Shown piece by piece: positions 8,634 through 16,077 of a DNA stretch of 64,000 bases. The translations under genes and the position numbers were made by a program. The DNA comes from Tolypothrix sp. NIES-4075 (GTDB taxonomy: Bacteria > Cyanobacteriota > Cyanobacteriia > Cyanobacteriales > Nostocaceae). The stretch covers positions 572,473-636,472 of the forward strand of contig NZ_BDUC01000005.1 in assembly GCF_002218085.1 (NCBI RefSeq), given 5' to 3'. The notes beneath the pieces are model-generated. The model had not been told where the DNA came from. It saw nothing but the letters and a program-made list of their open reading frames with translations, and searched no databases. Numbering within the stretch: position 1 is the stretch's first letter; each line of letters begins with the position of its first letter.

Positions 8634-8849
8634 ATGGATATCAGGAATGAGCGCAAAACATATCGTAAGTAGCGATAATTCATGAATTATCGCACTCGTC
8701 AATTCAGTAACTGGCAAGGTTTTTTGCGTAAGTCCTAGATATGAGCGCAAAACTATTTTCCAAACACTTAAATGGCTGGATTTTGTCGATATAGAACAAA
8801 AATGAATTTAATTTTGCTACTTTTGATACGAATTAAATTATTTGAAAAA

Positions 8850-9225
8850 GTTGCCAAAATGGCAACCATGCTTCAATCAAATCAGTTAAATTGTTAAACA
8901 TAAGGAACTTCAAGGGTGTGGTTATCGGGGTGAGTTACAAGATTGAATAATTTTTGTGATGCATCTTCTACTAAACAAGTTTTCGAGGCAAATAATGTAT
9001 ATCTAAAAAAGATATACTAACATTGCAACTCTGGCGAATTATCATCAATAATCAAGTTTCCATTTGCTGCATCAGGAATATTAAGCGCATACGGGCGTTG
9101 TTTTTGTTCGACACATTAGCCCCCCAAATAAAGCGCATCGTCCGTAAATATTCCTAAACGCTTCAGCGGCAAATGAAAGAGTGGGAGTTTGAAAGCGATT
9201 GATATGCTTCCTCCCGCTCTTTATT
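8850..9225 (+). ncRNA. Candidate structured non-coding RNA, copy 2
   Basis: Paralogue of the module at 8262-8633, in the same orientation about 215 bp downstream. It starts with a hairpin GTTGCC/GGCAAC (8850-8866), then ACTTCAAGGGTGTGGTTATC (8907-8926). At the place of the 16-bp stem of copy 1 it has a different hairpin, GTATATCT/AGATATAC (8997-9017). CATTTGC (9061-9067) pairs with GCAAATG (9169-9175), and AGGAA (9074-9078) with TTCCT (9151-9155). The inner stem ACGGGCG (9091-9097) with CGTCCGT (9139-9145) differs in sequence from copy 1 but keeps pairing. That structure is kept while sequence changes is the main argument for a functional RNA. Confidence 0.65.
9176..9224 (+). terminator. Rho-independent terminator of RNA module 2
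   Basis: AAAGAGTGGGAG (9176-9187) pairs with CTCCCGCTCTTT (9211-9222), keeping a T-G wobble where copy 1 has T-A. The U tract is interrupted (TTTATTTA), so it may be weaker than copy 1. Confidence 0.75.
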
Positions 9226-9291
9226 TATAGGAGACTGGGGACTAGAAAAAGTCTGGTATAGTTTCTGAGTTCTATTTTGGAAACCGATTTG

Positions 9292-10227
9292 CTAGATAAA
9301 ATCTGTATCCCGCATAAATTGAATAATCGCGGCATTTACCGCTTGTGCAGCACCAGAAGAAGCATCATGATGGCAATTAGGTAGAATTTGCAATTTAGCA
9401 TTCTTCAGACGCTGACGCAATTTCTCGCCATCACTAGCAGGAAACCAGCTATCTTGTTCACCCCACAAAATTAGTGTGGGAGACTGAATAGCACCGAGAT
9501 TATTTTGAATTTCACTAAGCATGTTCGGCTTATTAGTTTGCAAATGCTCAATTTCTCGCGCTGCTATTTGTAACTCTTCCGCAACTTTTACCAAAGTACC
9601 AGGAAACTCAATAAACGGATAAGTTATCCAGTAAACATCTTCTTGGGTAAGTATTGATGGATCGAATAGCACGCCACGCCGTTCTATTGCCATAATTTCT
9701 CTTACTAAAGGTGCAAACAAATATGCTAAACGTAAGTTATCAATTGTTTGCAATATTTCTAACGGCGTTTGTGCCAGCACCGACATTCCCCAATGCGGCA
9801 GGCGTTGCGGGAAAATAGGTACATTTAGTACCACCAATCGGGCGATTAAGTAAGGATTTTTTTCAGCAATAGCAAGGGCAATTACTGCCCCCAAAGATTC
9901 TGCGACAATTACAGCGGGTTCATCACATAAAGCACTAATAATTCGCTCTAACTCAATAACTTGATGACCGCTTTTTTCTCGACGAGACACAGGTTTTTCC
10001 GAAAAACCGTAACCTTTAGCATCAAAACAAATTACCCGAAAATATTCAGATAACGGTGCGACGCTGTAACGCCAATTATAGCTCCAACTACCCACGCCAT
10101 GTAATAAAATTAGCGGTTTACCTGTGCCTTTTTCGCCATAAGCGATTTGTACAGGATATCCGTTCGCATCAGTAATGATTAAATTTTGTCGCCCTTTAGG
10201 AAAAGTAGCTTGCCACCAATTTTTCAT
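9292..10227 (-). CDS. Alpha/beta-fold hydrolase
   Basis: 311 residues. The oxyanion block is LLHGVGSWSYNW (about 41-52). The nucleophile elbow is VAESLGA with Ser111, an Ala instead of Gly at the first elbow position. The catalytic Asp is probably in LILWGEQDSWFP and the His in NCHHDASSG near residue 287. There is no signal peptide, so it is probably cytosolic. The hydrophobic cap region (about 130-215) differs between subfamilies and the substrate is unknown. Cyanobacterial relatives are often annotated simply as alpha/beta hydrolases. It is followed on the same strand by nothing close; the DUF4112 gene lies 20 bp upstream on the same strand, so the two are probably one transcript (DUF4112 first). 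Confidence 0.88.
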   Translation of the reverse strand: MKNWWQATFPKGRQNLIITDANGYPVQIAYGEKGTGKPLILLHGVGSWSYNWRYSVAPLSEYFRVICFDAKGYGFSEKPVSRREKSGHQVIELERIISALCDEPAVIVAESLGAVIALAIAEKNPYLIARLVVLNVPIFPQRLPHWGMSVLAQTPLEILQTIDNLRLAYLFAPLVREIMAIERRGVLFDPSILTQEDVYWITYPFIEFPGTLVKVAEELQIAAREIEHLQTNKPNMLSEIQNNLGAIQSPTLILWGEQDSWFPASDGEKLRQRLKNAKLQILPNCHHDASSGAAQAVNAAIIQFMRDTDFI

Positions 10228-10247
10228 TCATTTTATCAGCAAATAAT

Positions 10248-10751
10248 TTAAACACCAAATAAGGCTTGCCACAGCAGTCTAATTAGTATCACAGGCAATG
10301 CTACTAATACTATGGCAACAAGCAATAATCCTAACAAAAGCGCTAAAACAAACCATACATCTGCGCTCTTACTTTGTCCGGGAAATCTTAGGTATTCTTC
10401 TAATAACTTAATATTATGTTCGTTTGCTGTCCAAGCAAAATCAAAAAAGTCTCCCAGCACTGGTATAGCGCCCAATAAGCCATCAATAATAATATTTAAG
10501 ACCATTCTGCCCAAAGTTGCTTTAGATGCGCCTAATCGCGCCGCTTCTAGGACAATGTAGGCAGAAAGCATGACTCCCAAAAAATCTCCCCCAAGAGGTA
10601 TGAATCCTAACAGTGGATCTAGTCCGATACCAACCCGCGTTCCGGGAATGGTTATGGCATTATCCAGCAAACGGCTAAGTTGACGCAAACGCTTTAAGGT
10701 AGGCGCTTTGGCATCGGGTTCAATCGTGAACTTTATAGGAGATTTAGACAT
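10248..10751 (-). CDS. DUF4112 domain membrane protein
   Basis: 167 residues from the ATG at 10751; a GTG at 10763 is an alternative start. DUF4112 proteins are short membrane proteins of unknown function, and the signature is clear: LRQLSRLLDNAITIPGTRVGIGLDPLLGFIPLGGD (given here in part), then DGLLGAIPVLGDFFDFAWTANEHN. A hydrophobic C-terminal segment (about residues 125-160, VLALLLGLLLVAIVLVALPV) is a membrane helix or helical pair. The gene precedes the hydrolase by 20 bp on the same strand and follows the YihY gene (10820-11728), also on the minus strand, 68 bp away. The three may form one operon. Confidence 0.85.
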   Translation of the reverse strand: MSKSPIKFTIEPDAKAPTLKRLRQLSRLLDNAITIPGTRVGIGLDPLLGFIPLGGDFLGVMLSAYIVLEAARLGASKATLGRMVLNIIIDGLLGAIPVLGDFFDFAWTANEHNIKLLEEYLRFPGQSKSADVWFVLALLLGLLLVAIVLVALPVILIRLLWQALFGV

Positions 10752-10819
10752 GGACGCGATCACATAATCTGTATTCTAATCGCTAAATATTCTACTCTGA
10801 TGTTGGCAGTTTTCCAGGA

Positions 10820-11728
10820 TTAATTGTTACCATTATGCTCGGAACTATCAGAACGCTTGCGCGATCGCATATCTTCACCGACAATCACATTTAACTGATC
10901 CCCAATTAAAAGAACCGCAGCGCTCATCCAAAGCCAAAGCATTAAAACAATCACTGCTCCCACTGCACCATAGGCGATGTTATAGTTGCCGAAATTCGCC
11001 ACATAAGCCCGAAATAGACTCGACACGATCGCCCAAGAAATAGCCGCTATAATTGCCCCAGGCATCATCGGCGTACCTGGGTTCCACAAAGAAGGACCAT
11101 AGCGATAGATAAAAGCAAAGGCAGTAGCAACAATACCTAAAGCTAAAGCCCAGCGTAACAGCAGCCAATAATGCAATAATAATCCGAAAAAATCATTTTC
11201 ACGCGCCAAAAGTTGCAACACGAAGTCACTAATAAACATTAAAAAAGAAGCGATCACAAAAAGCATGAGCGTGCCAATTGTTAATGCCAAAGAGATAAGT
11301 TTAGCTTTCCAAAAAGGGCGTATCTTCTCTGAGGGAATTTGATGGATTTGATCGAGGGCTGTCATCGCAGTACTGATTGCGCCAGAAGCAATCCAAAGTG
11401 CCACAACAAAGCTAAAAGAAAACAAACCGCTGTTTTTCGAGTTGGTAATTTCTTTGCTAGCAAAATCACGAATCAAAGCCAGAGCTTGTTCTGGTGCGAT
11501 TTGACTAAGTTGCTCTGCCAATTGTTTAAAAGGCTCTTGCAAAGATTCTTCAAATAAGCCAATGGCTGTCAGGGCAGCGATAATTGCGGGAAACAACGAT
11601 AACATTGCATTGAAGGCAATTTCCGAAGCTAGTCCCAAAAGTCGCCGTTTGATGGTGTTGGCAAAAGTTTTCTTGAAGGTGCCACCATTGAGGTGCCGGA
11701 AGAAGCGGACAAAACGAGGCTTTGCCAT
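10820..11728 (-). CDS. YihY/BrkB family inner-membrane protein
   Basis: 302 residues. The YihY family (once misnamed RNase BN) consists of six-helix inner-membrane proteins of uncertain function. Seen: the entry block RRLLGLASEIAFNAMLSLFPAIIAALTAIGLF, helices near residues 95-120, 140-170, 185-205, 225-245 and 255-285, and the family motif YGPSLWNPGTPMMPGAIIAAISWA. The C-terminus ends GDQLNVIVGEDMRSRKRSDSSEHNGNN, a basic then polar cytoplasmic tail. The start MAKPRFVRFFRHLNGG is at 11728. It is the first gene of the minus-strand run YihY, DUF4112, hydrolase. Nothing unusual. Confidence 0.9.
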   Translation of the reverse strand: MAKPRFVRFFRHLNGGTFKKTFANTIKRRLLGLASEIAFNAMLSLFPAIIAALTAIGLFEESLQEPFKQLAEQLSQIAPEQALALIRDFASKEITNSKNSGLFSFSFVVALWIASGAISTAMTALDQIHQIPSEKIRPFWKAKLISLALTIGTLMLFVIASFLMFISDFVLQLLARENDFFGLLLHYWLLLRWALALGIVATAFAFIYRYGPSLWNPGTPMMPGAIIAAISWAIVSSLFRAYVANFGNYNIAYGAVGAVIVLMLWLWMSAAVLLIGDQLNVIVGEDMRSRKRSDSSEHNGNN

Positions 11729-11790
11729 GATTTTGGTAGCGACGGGTTGGGTTTCTCAACTAGTCTGCCAAATCTGATGGGGGGATGGGC

Positions 11791-12247
11791 AGGGCTGTTT
11801 CATTCCACAAGGAGGAGGAGTTTATCAATACCATTTGCTCACAATCGTTGCCGGCAGAAGTGATGGAAGAATAACCATTGCGACGTAACACCACAACAGG
11901 CGATCGCGCTTCATAACTGAACGCTTTGCAGTTTGCTTGAAAAGAGCGATCGCTTTTTGCAATGTCTGCCGAGATACCTCTAAAAAGAGACACCCTGTAA
12001 AGTTTTGTAACGCAGATTGTCAAAACCTGGGTCACGTATCAAAAAAGCCGTTCTGTACGTTAGGGAAGAGGAGTGAACCCCAAAGTTATGCTTTATGATT
12101 GAGGACATAACGAACGGCGATGGGTCAACCGCCACTAGCTGAACACACTTTTATTTCACGCGATCGCCTTTCCATCACTTCTGCCGGCAACCATTGATCG
12201 CAAATGATATTGACAAACTCCTTTTTGTTGTGGAATGAAACAGCCCT
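11791..12247. repeat. Pair of 78-bp inverted repeats around a gene-free region
   Basis: The left arm is 11791-11868 (starting AGGGCTGTTTCATTCCACAA), the right arm 12170-12247 in inverse orientation. By eye about 68 of 78 positions agree. Both arms could be read as similar peptides (FINTICSQSLPAEVMEE in the left), but the changes do not favour third codon positions, so I do not call a gene. The 300-bp centre has HIP1 sites and no credible frame. The whole 11729-12340 gap holds no supported gene. Confidence 0.65.
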
Positions 12248-12271
12248 GGTGGAGATGAGGGAGAAGAATTT

Positions 12272-12330
12272 TTGACTCTTGACTAATGACTCTTGACTAA
12301 TGACCATTGACTAATGACTAATGACTAATG
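12272..12330. repeat. Heptameric tandem repeat (TGACTAA units)
   Basis: About eight imperfect TGACTAA/TGACTCT/TGACCAT units directly upstream of the coiled-coil gene. They belong to the same heptamer class as the other arrays but have a different unit. Confidence 0.8.
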
Positions 12331-12340
12331 AAAAATCTTT

Positions 12341-12802
12341 ATGAGTCAAGAATTAACACAACAATGGTTGGCGGAAATTCAAACGCTGAGACAGCAACTA
12401 GCGCAACTGGAAAGCGATCGCGATTCTGGTTGGGAAAGTGCTGAAAAATGGCGTCAACTTTACAACACCGAAGCCGAACAACGCCGCACAGATGCTCAAA
12501 TGTCGCAGGTGGCGATCGCCGAATTGAAGGCAGAAATTCAAAAACTCAAGGGTATTGAAGATGCCACATTACCCGACTCGACAACAGCGACAGCTATTCA
12601 AGCAGAAATTGAACAACTAAAATCTCCAGACGAATTGCAATCCAAATTAATTGCAGTCATGAAAGAACGCGATCGCCTGCTGCAAGCTTTGAAAACCGAG
12701 CAAGACAACCACGCCCAAACCCGCAACAACCTCACCACCGCCTTAGGTGATGCGATTGATAGCTTGACGCGAGAGCGAGCGGGGGGGGATGGGGGGAGAT
12801 GA
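12341..12802 (+). CDS. Coiled-coil protein, function unknown
   Basis: 153 residues, starting MSQELTQQWLAEIQTLRQQL. Almost the whole chain (residues 5-140) is charged and glutamine-rich with heptad spacing of hydrophobics (LRQQLAQLESDRD, AELKAEIQKLKG, IQAEIEQLKSPDELQSK, MKERDRLLQALKTEQDN), so an elongated coiled coil is expected. No membrane segment or signal is present. The last residues (RAGGDGGR) come from the adjacent G-rich repeat, which also supplies the stop codon, so the original C-terminus may have been altered. The gene converges on thrC. No function is recognised. Confidence 0.75.
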   Translation: MSQELTQQWLAEIQTLRQQLAQLESDRDSGWESAEKWRQLYNTEAEQRRTDAQMSQVAIAELKAEIQKLKGIEDATLPDSTTATAIQAEIEQLKSPDELQSKLIAVMKERDRLLQALKTEQDNHAQTRNNLTTALGDAIDSLTRERAGGDGGR

Positions 12803-12944
12803 GGGAGAGTTCTTGGGAGGGGGAGATGGGGAGAGGGGGGGACGACTTGGGGAGTATTATTCAAAAATTCTCCTTGTCTCCTTGTCTCCAAGGAGTCCCC
12901 CTTGTCTCCAAGGAGTCCCCCTTGTCCCCCACTCCCCCACTCTT
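12780..12944. repeat. G-rich/C-rich repeat between convergent genes, with inverted 41-bp core
   Basis: G-rich units (12780-12840) lead into the 41-bp core at 12836-12876, which is the exact inverse of 5415-5455. Two direct 20-bp units, CTTGTCTCCAAGGAGTCCCC, follow at 12881-12900 and 12901-12920. The left part encodes the last residues of the coiled-coil protein. Confidence 0.8.
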
Positions 12945-14036
12945 CTAAAACCCCATCGCTTCGGCTACTGCTTTGAGTTCCGGTGCGATGCCGACTTGAA
13001 ATTTGCTCTGGTTGTGTTTAATGGCTGTATCTGGGTCTTTTAAACCATTGCCGGTGAGGACGCAAACTACGGTTGCGCCTGTGGGTATTTGGTCTTTTAC
13101 TTGCAACATGCCGGCGACGGAAGCAGCGCTGGCTGGTTCGCAGAAAATGCCTTCTTCTGACGCTAAAAGTCGATAAGCGTCAAGGATTTCTTCGTCGGTG
13201 ACGGCGTGGAAGTTGCCCATACTTGCTGATTTGACAGCGATCGCTTTTTCCCAACTCGCGGGATTGCCAATTCTAATTGCTGTGGCTAAAGTTTCCGGAT
13301 GCGCTATCGGCTGACCGCTGATTAAAGGTGCTGCACCTGCGGCTTGAAATCCCATCATCCGAGGTAAGCGATCGCATTTTCTGGCTTGATGATATTGACA
13401 AAAGCCCATCCAATATGCTGTGATATTTCCCGCATTGCCTACCGGGATACACAGCCAGTCGGGAGCATTACCCAGGACATCGACAATTTCAAATGCTCCT
13501 GTTTTCTGTCCTTCCAGTCGGTAGGGATTGACTGAATTTACCAAAGTTACCGGATAGCTGATAGCCATTTCCCGGACAATTTCCAGCGCTTGGTCAAAAT
13601 TACCTTTAATTGCCAGTACTTCTGCCCCATAAAGCAACGCTTGTGCTAACTTGCCCAATGCTACATAGCCATCGGGAATCAAGACAAAAGCACTCATTCC
13701 CCCACGCCTAGCATAAGCTGCTGCTGCTGCTGAGGTGTTGCCCGTGCTAGCACAAATTACCGCTTTTGCCCCAGCTTCCTTAGCCTTGGAAATTGCCATT
13801 GTCATTCCTCGGTCTTTAAAGCTACCAGTAGGGTTAAGACCATCGTATTTGACAAAGACACGTACTTGTCTACCAATGCGTTCTGCCAGCGCGGGAACTG
13901 GTATCAGGGGAGTGTTACCCTCTTGGAGGGTGACAACCGGAGTTTTTTCGCTAACAGGCAAGTATTCGCGGTATTCTTCTATCAGTCCTAGCCAGGGTTG
14001 GCGATGAGATTTAGCAGCAGACAGGCTCAAAGTCAC
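12945..14036 (-). CDS. thrC: Threonine synthase
   Basis: 363 residues. A PLP enzyme of fold type II that converts O-phosphohomoserine to threonine, the last step of threonine synthesis, in the cytoplasm. The PLP lysine is Lys74 in NPTGSFKDRGM; the substrate loop CASTGNTSAAAAAYA and the phosphate-binding glycine stretch IPVGNAGNITAYWMGF are present. The length (about 360) and the missing long N-terminal domain match the shorter bacterial type. The start MTLSLSAAKSHRQPW lies at 14036. Upstream, 130 bp away, is the right end of a tnpB element, so the promoter must lie in that short gap. No attenuator is visible. Confidence 0.96.
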   Translation of the reverse strand: MTLSLSAAKSHRQPWLGLIEEYREYLPVSEKTPVVTLQEGNTPLIPVPALAERIGRQVRVFVKYDGLNPTGSFKDRGMTMAISKAKEAGAKAVICASTGNTSAAAAAYARRGGMSAFVLIPDGYVALGKLAQALLYGAEVLAIKGNFDQALEIVREMAISYPVTLVNSVNPYRLEGQKTGAFEIVDVLGNAPDWLCIPVGNAGNITAYWMGFCQYHQARKCDRLPRMMGFQAAGAAPLISGQPIAHPETLATAIRIGNPASWEKAIAVKSASMGNFHAVTDEEILDAYRLLASEEGIFCEPASAASVAGMLQVKDQIPTGATVVCVLTGNGLKDPDTAIKHNQSKFQVGIAPELKAVAEAMGF

Positions 14037-14182
14037 AGGATTTAAAAGTTTTTTACAAGAGAAGGACGGGAGATTGAAAGCCCCTGAGCATCACAGAACG
14101 TAGTTCAACAGATGCGTGCAACAGATGCCAGTTTATCGTTTAACTGATATTGCTGGGAAGGTTTAGACACGTTTTTTGACAC

Positions 14183-14300
14183 TCTCCGCCCTATAAGTGC
14201 GGAGATTCTTCGCTCATAGACCCAGCTTGCTGAAATAGACTTGCACCTAAAACAGTAGAGGCTAAATCTCCCGAAGCGTTCGGATCTTAGATCCAAGTTC
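14183..14300 (-). ncRNA. Candidate omega (reRNA) guide-RNA scaffold at the tnpB 3' end
   Basis: In this family the guide RNA comes from the tnpB 3' end and the right end of the element. Minus-strand sequence after the tnpB stop (14287) continues for about 100 nt to a hairpin, TCTCCGC and GCGGAGA (arms 14199-14205 and 14183-14189). The guide would be copied from the flanking DNA just beyond, near 14170. The call rests on family knowledge and the hairpin; boundaries are approximate. Confidence 0.5.
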
Positions 14301-15402
14301 CCACATGCCCTGTGGTACTCAAGGCTAGATTCAGAATGTTTAATGCAGCATTATGATCCCTGTCCAAAACACATCCGCAAGCGCAAACATGCGTTCTAGT
14401 AGACAGGGTTTTTTTGACACATTTACCGCAGTTAGAACAATCTTGAGAGGTATGTGCCGGGTTTACTGCAACAGTCACCCTGCCAAACTTTACCCCAAAA
14501 TATTCTAACCATTTCCTGAATTGATACCAACCAGCATCATTAATAGATTTGGCAAGACAGTGGTTTTTAACTAAGTTCCTAATCCTCAAATCTTCATAGG
14601 CTACCAAATCGTTAGATTGGATTACGCAACGCGCCACTCTCTTGGCATGTTCTTCACGTCGCCTACTTATTTTTAGGTGTACTCGTCCTAGTCTATTAAT
14701 TGCTTTTTTTCGGTTAGCAGAACCTCTTTTTTGGCGAGAAACGCGCTTTTGACGAAACTTGATAGCCTTTTCTCCAGTTCGATAAAACTTAGGGTTTGGT
14801 TCGGTATGCCCATTGCTATCGGTATAGAACTCTTTGAGTCCTACATCTAAGCCAATGGTTTTTCCAGTAGGCTTTGCGTCTACGTTATTTTCAGTTCTAA
14901 TCAGAAACTGAACATAATATCCGTCAGCTTTCTTGACCAACCGAACCCGTTTTATCTGGTCTATTTGGTAGAAGTTTAAGTCCCAAGTCCCCTTTAGTTT
15001 GAGTTTTCCAATGCCTTTATTATCGGTAAATGTAACCTGCTTCCTGTTCTCGGAAAGCACCCAACCGGAAGTCTTATATTCCACTGAACGACAATTCTTT
15101 TTGAACCGAGGATAGCCTTTTTTACCCGGAACTGATTTTCTACAGTTGTCGTAAAACCGAGCAATGGAGCTATAGGCTCTTTCTACCGAAGCTTGGCAAG
15201 CGTGGGAGTTTAAAGCGTTGACGAAAGGAAACTCTGCTCTGAGTGCCGTGTTGTGACGATAAAGCTCTTTCTGCCCTACACCTTGGTTGTCCATCCAATA
15301 ACGGATGCACTTGTTGCGGACGAATTGAGATGTCCTTATCGCCTCATCTATCGCGCTGTATTGAGTTGTCTTACATGAAGCTTTAAATTCTAAAACTCTC
15401 AT
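14287..15402 (-). CDS. tnpB: TnpB, IS605-family RNA-guided endonuclease
   Basis: 371 residues, apparently full length. TnpB proteins are omega-RNA-guided nucleases that cut donor sites and help the element persist. The RuvC triad is intact: Asp186 (TIGLDVGLKEF), Glu270 (VAYEDLRIRN) and Asp349 (LDRDHNAALNIL). A zinc ribbon is formed by Cys322, Cys325, Cys342 and Cys344. The N-terminal helix-turn-helix region begins MRVLEFKASCKTTQY. The start codon overlaps the base of the left-end hairpin, so translation may be limited by structure. No tnpA accompanies it. It lies between thrC and a small hypothetical gene and interrupts no visible gene. Confidence 0.95.
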   Translation of the reverse strand: MRVLEFKASCKTTQYSAIDEAIRTSQFVRNKCIRYWMDNQGVGQKELYRHNTALRAEFPFVNALNSHACQASVERAYSSIARFYDNCRKSVPGKKGYPRFKKNCRSVEYKTSGWVLSENRKQVTFTDNKGIGKLKLKGTWDLNFYQIDQIKRVRLVKKADGYYVQFLIRTENNVDAKPTGKTIGLDVGLKEFYTDSNGHTEPNPKFYRTGEKAIKFRQKRVSRQKRGSANRKKAINRLGRVHLKISRRREEHAKRVARCVIQSNDLVAYEDLRIRNLVKNHCLAKSINDAGWYQFRKWLEYFGVKFGRVTVAVNPAHTSQDCSNCGKCVKKTLSTRTHVCACGCVLDRDHNAALNILNLALSTTGHVGTWI

Positions 15403-15428
15403 TTGACGTGGAAAACTCTCACGTCAAA
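15402..15428. repeat. Left-end hairpin of the tnpB element, overlapping its start codon
   Basis: TTTGACGTG (15402-15410) and CACGTCAAA (15420-15428) form a perfect 9-bp stem with a 9-nt loop. On the minus strand the A of the tnpB ATG is the last base of the stem, and the only purine-rich Shine-Dalgarno-like bases (GAGAG) lie in and next to the loop. Confidence 0.8.
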
Positions 15429-15738
15429 ACTATAACACAAATAAAAGCCGTCCTGGAAGGGGCTTGTATCCCATTAGTTTCGGTCAAATATTCGCGCCTT
15501 TGCCCTGAACGAACTCTGCTCCTCCAAAACACATGAAAATATTTTCTTTTCCTTTCCTCGTTTTCAAGTAAGGTATAATTTTTTTGGAACAAAGCGCGTT
15601 TGTTCGTAGTCTCTTATAACAAAGGCTTTGATTCATTAGCTTAATTGATTGAAAGTTTATAATGATTTAACAAAGCTTAAAATTGACTTATTATAATATC
15701 TCTGAATGTGTGAGTTGAGTTTAGGATCTCGTTTAACT

Positions 15739-15930
15739 ATGACAACTTGTTCATCCAATGTTGACGATCGCATGTCCCAAAGCGCTTGGGCAACCAGACT
15801 AACCAAGGCTTTCTATCAAGACGATCAACAAGCCAAATTTATGCATTTGCAAGCAGAGGTAGATTCTTTGTTGCAGCAACTGCAAAGCCTGAAGCAGCAA
15901 CGGATTGCAGCCACTGAATTAGAGGAATAA
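15739..15930 (+). CDS. Small conserved hypothetical protein with C-terminal coiled coil
   Basis: 63 residues from the ATG at 15739 (MTTCSSNVDDRMSQSAWATRL). An in-frame ATG at 15706 would add 11 residues, but a TATAAT at 15692-15697 would put the transcript start near 15703, leaving almost no leader, so the later start is preferred. The middle (QSAWATRLTKAFYQDDQQAKFM) is helical, and HLQAEVDSLLQQLQSLKQQR is a short coiled coil that could dimerise. No known function. It is preceded by about 310 bp without a gene (15429-15738) that holds the left flank of the tnpB element and this gene's promoter region. Confidence 0.7.
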   Translation: MTTCSSNVDDRMSQSAWATRLTKAFYQDDQQAKFMHLQAEVDSLLQQLQSLKQQRIAATELEE

Positions 15931-16077
15931 TTACCTCGATTTTGGATTAAACCGATATGTCAATAAATAAACTGACCTTATCAAAGGAATAAACCAAAAT
16001 AATTTAACAAGCTGAATTTTTTTCAACTTGGCACATTGCCAGCATTTTTATAGCCAAAATGGACTGCAAAGTAATTG

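Larger units (their letters stand above)
14170..15430 (-). mobile_element. IS1341-type (IS200/IS605 family) element carrying only tnpB
   Basis: One tnpB gene bounded by subterminal hairpins typical of IS200/IS605 elements: a left-end hairpin at 15402-15428 and a right-end hairpin at 14183-14205. No Y1 transposase (tnpA) is adjacent, so the element is non-autonomous for transposition. Exact ends cannot be set by eye because these elements make no target duplication; limits are approximate. Confidence 0.75.

Noticed and set aside
8523..8750. 75-codon minus-strand frame in the first RNA module
   Set aside because: Lies across the terminator stem and is not kept in the second module.
8262..9225. 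tmRNA, RNase P RNA, 6S RNA or NsiR1 for the RNA modules
   Set aside because: No tRNA-like ends or tag frame, no RNase P consensus, wrong size for 6S, and not the short many-copy NsiR1 array. Decisive test would be an Rfam scan.
11760..12307. Minus-strand frames of 91 and 60 codons
   Set aside because: They overlap the 78-bp inverted repeats and show no conserved pattern.
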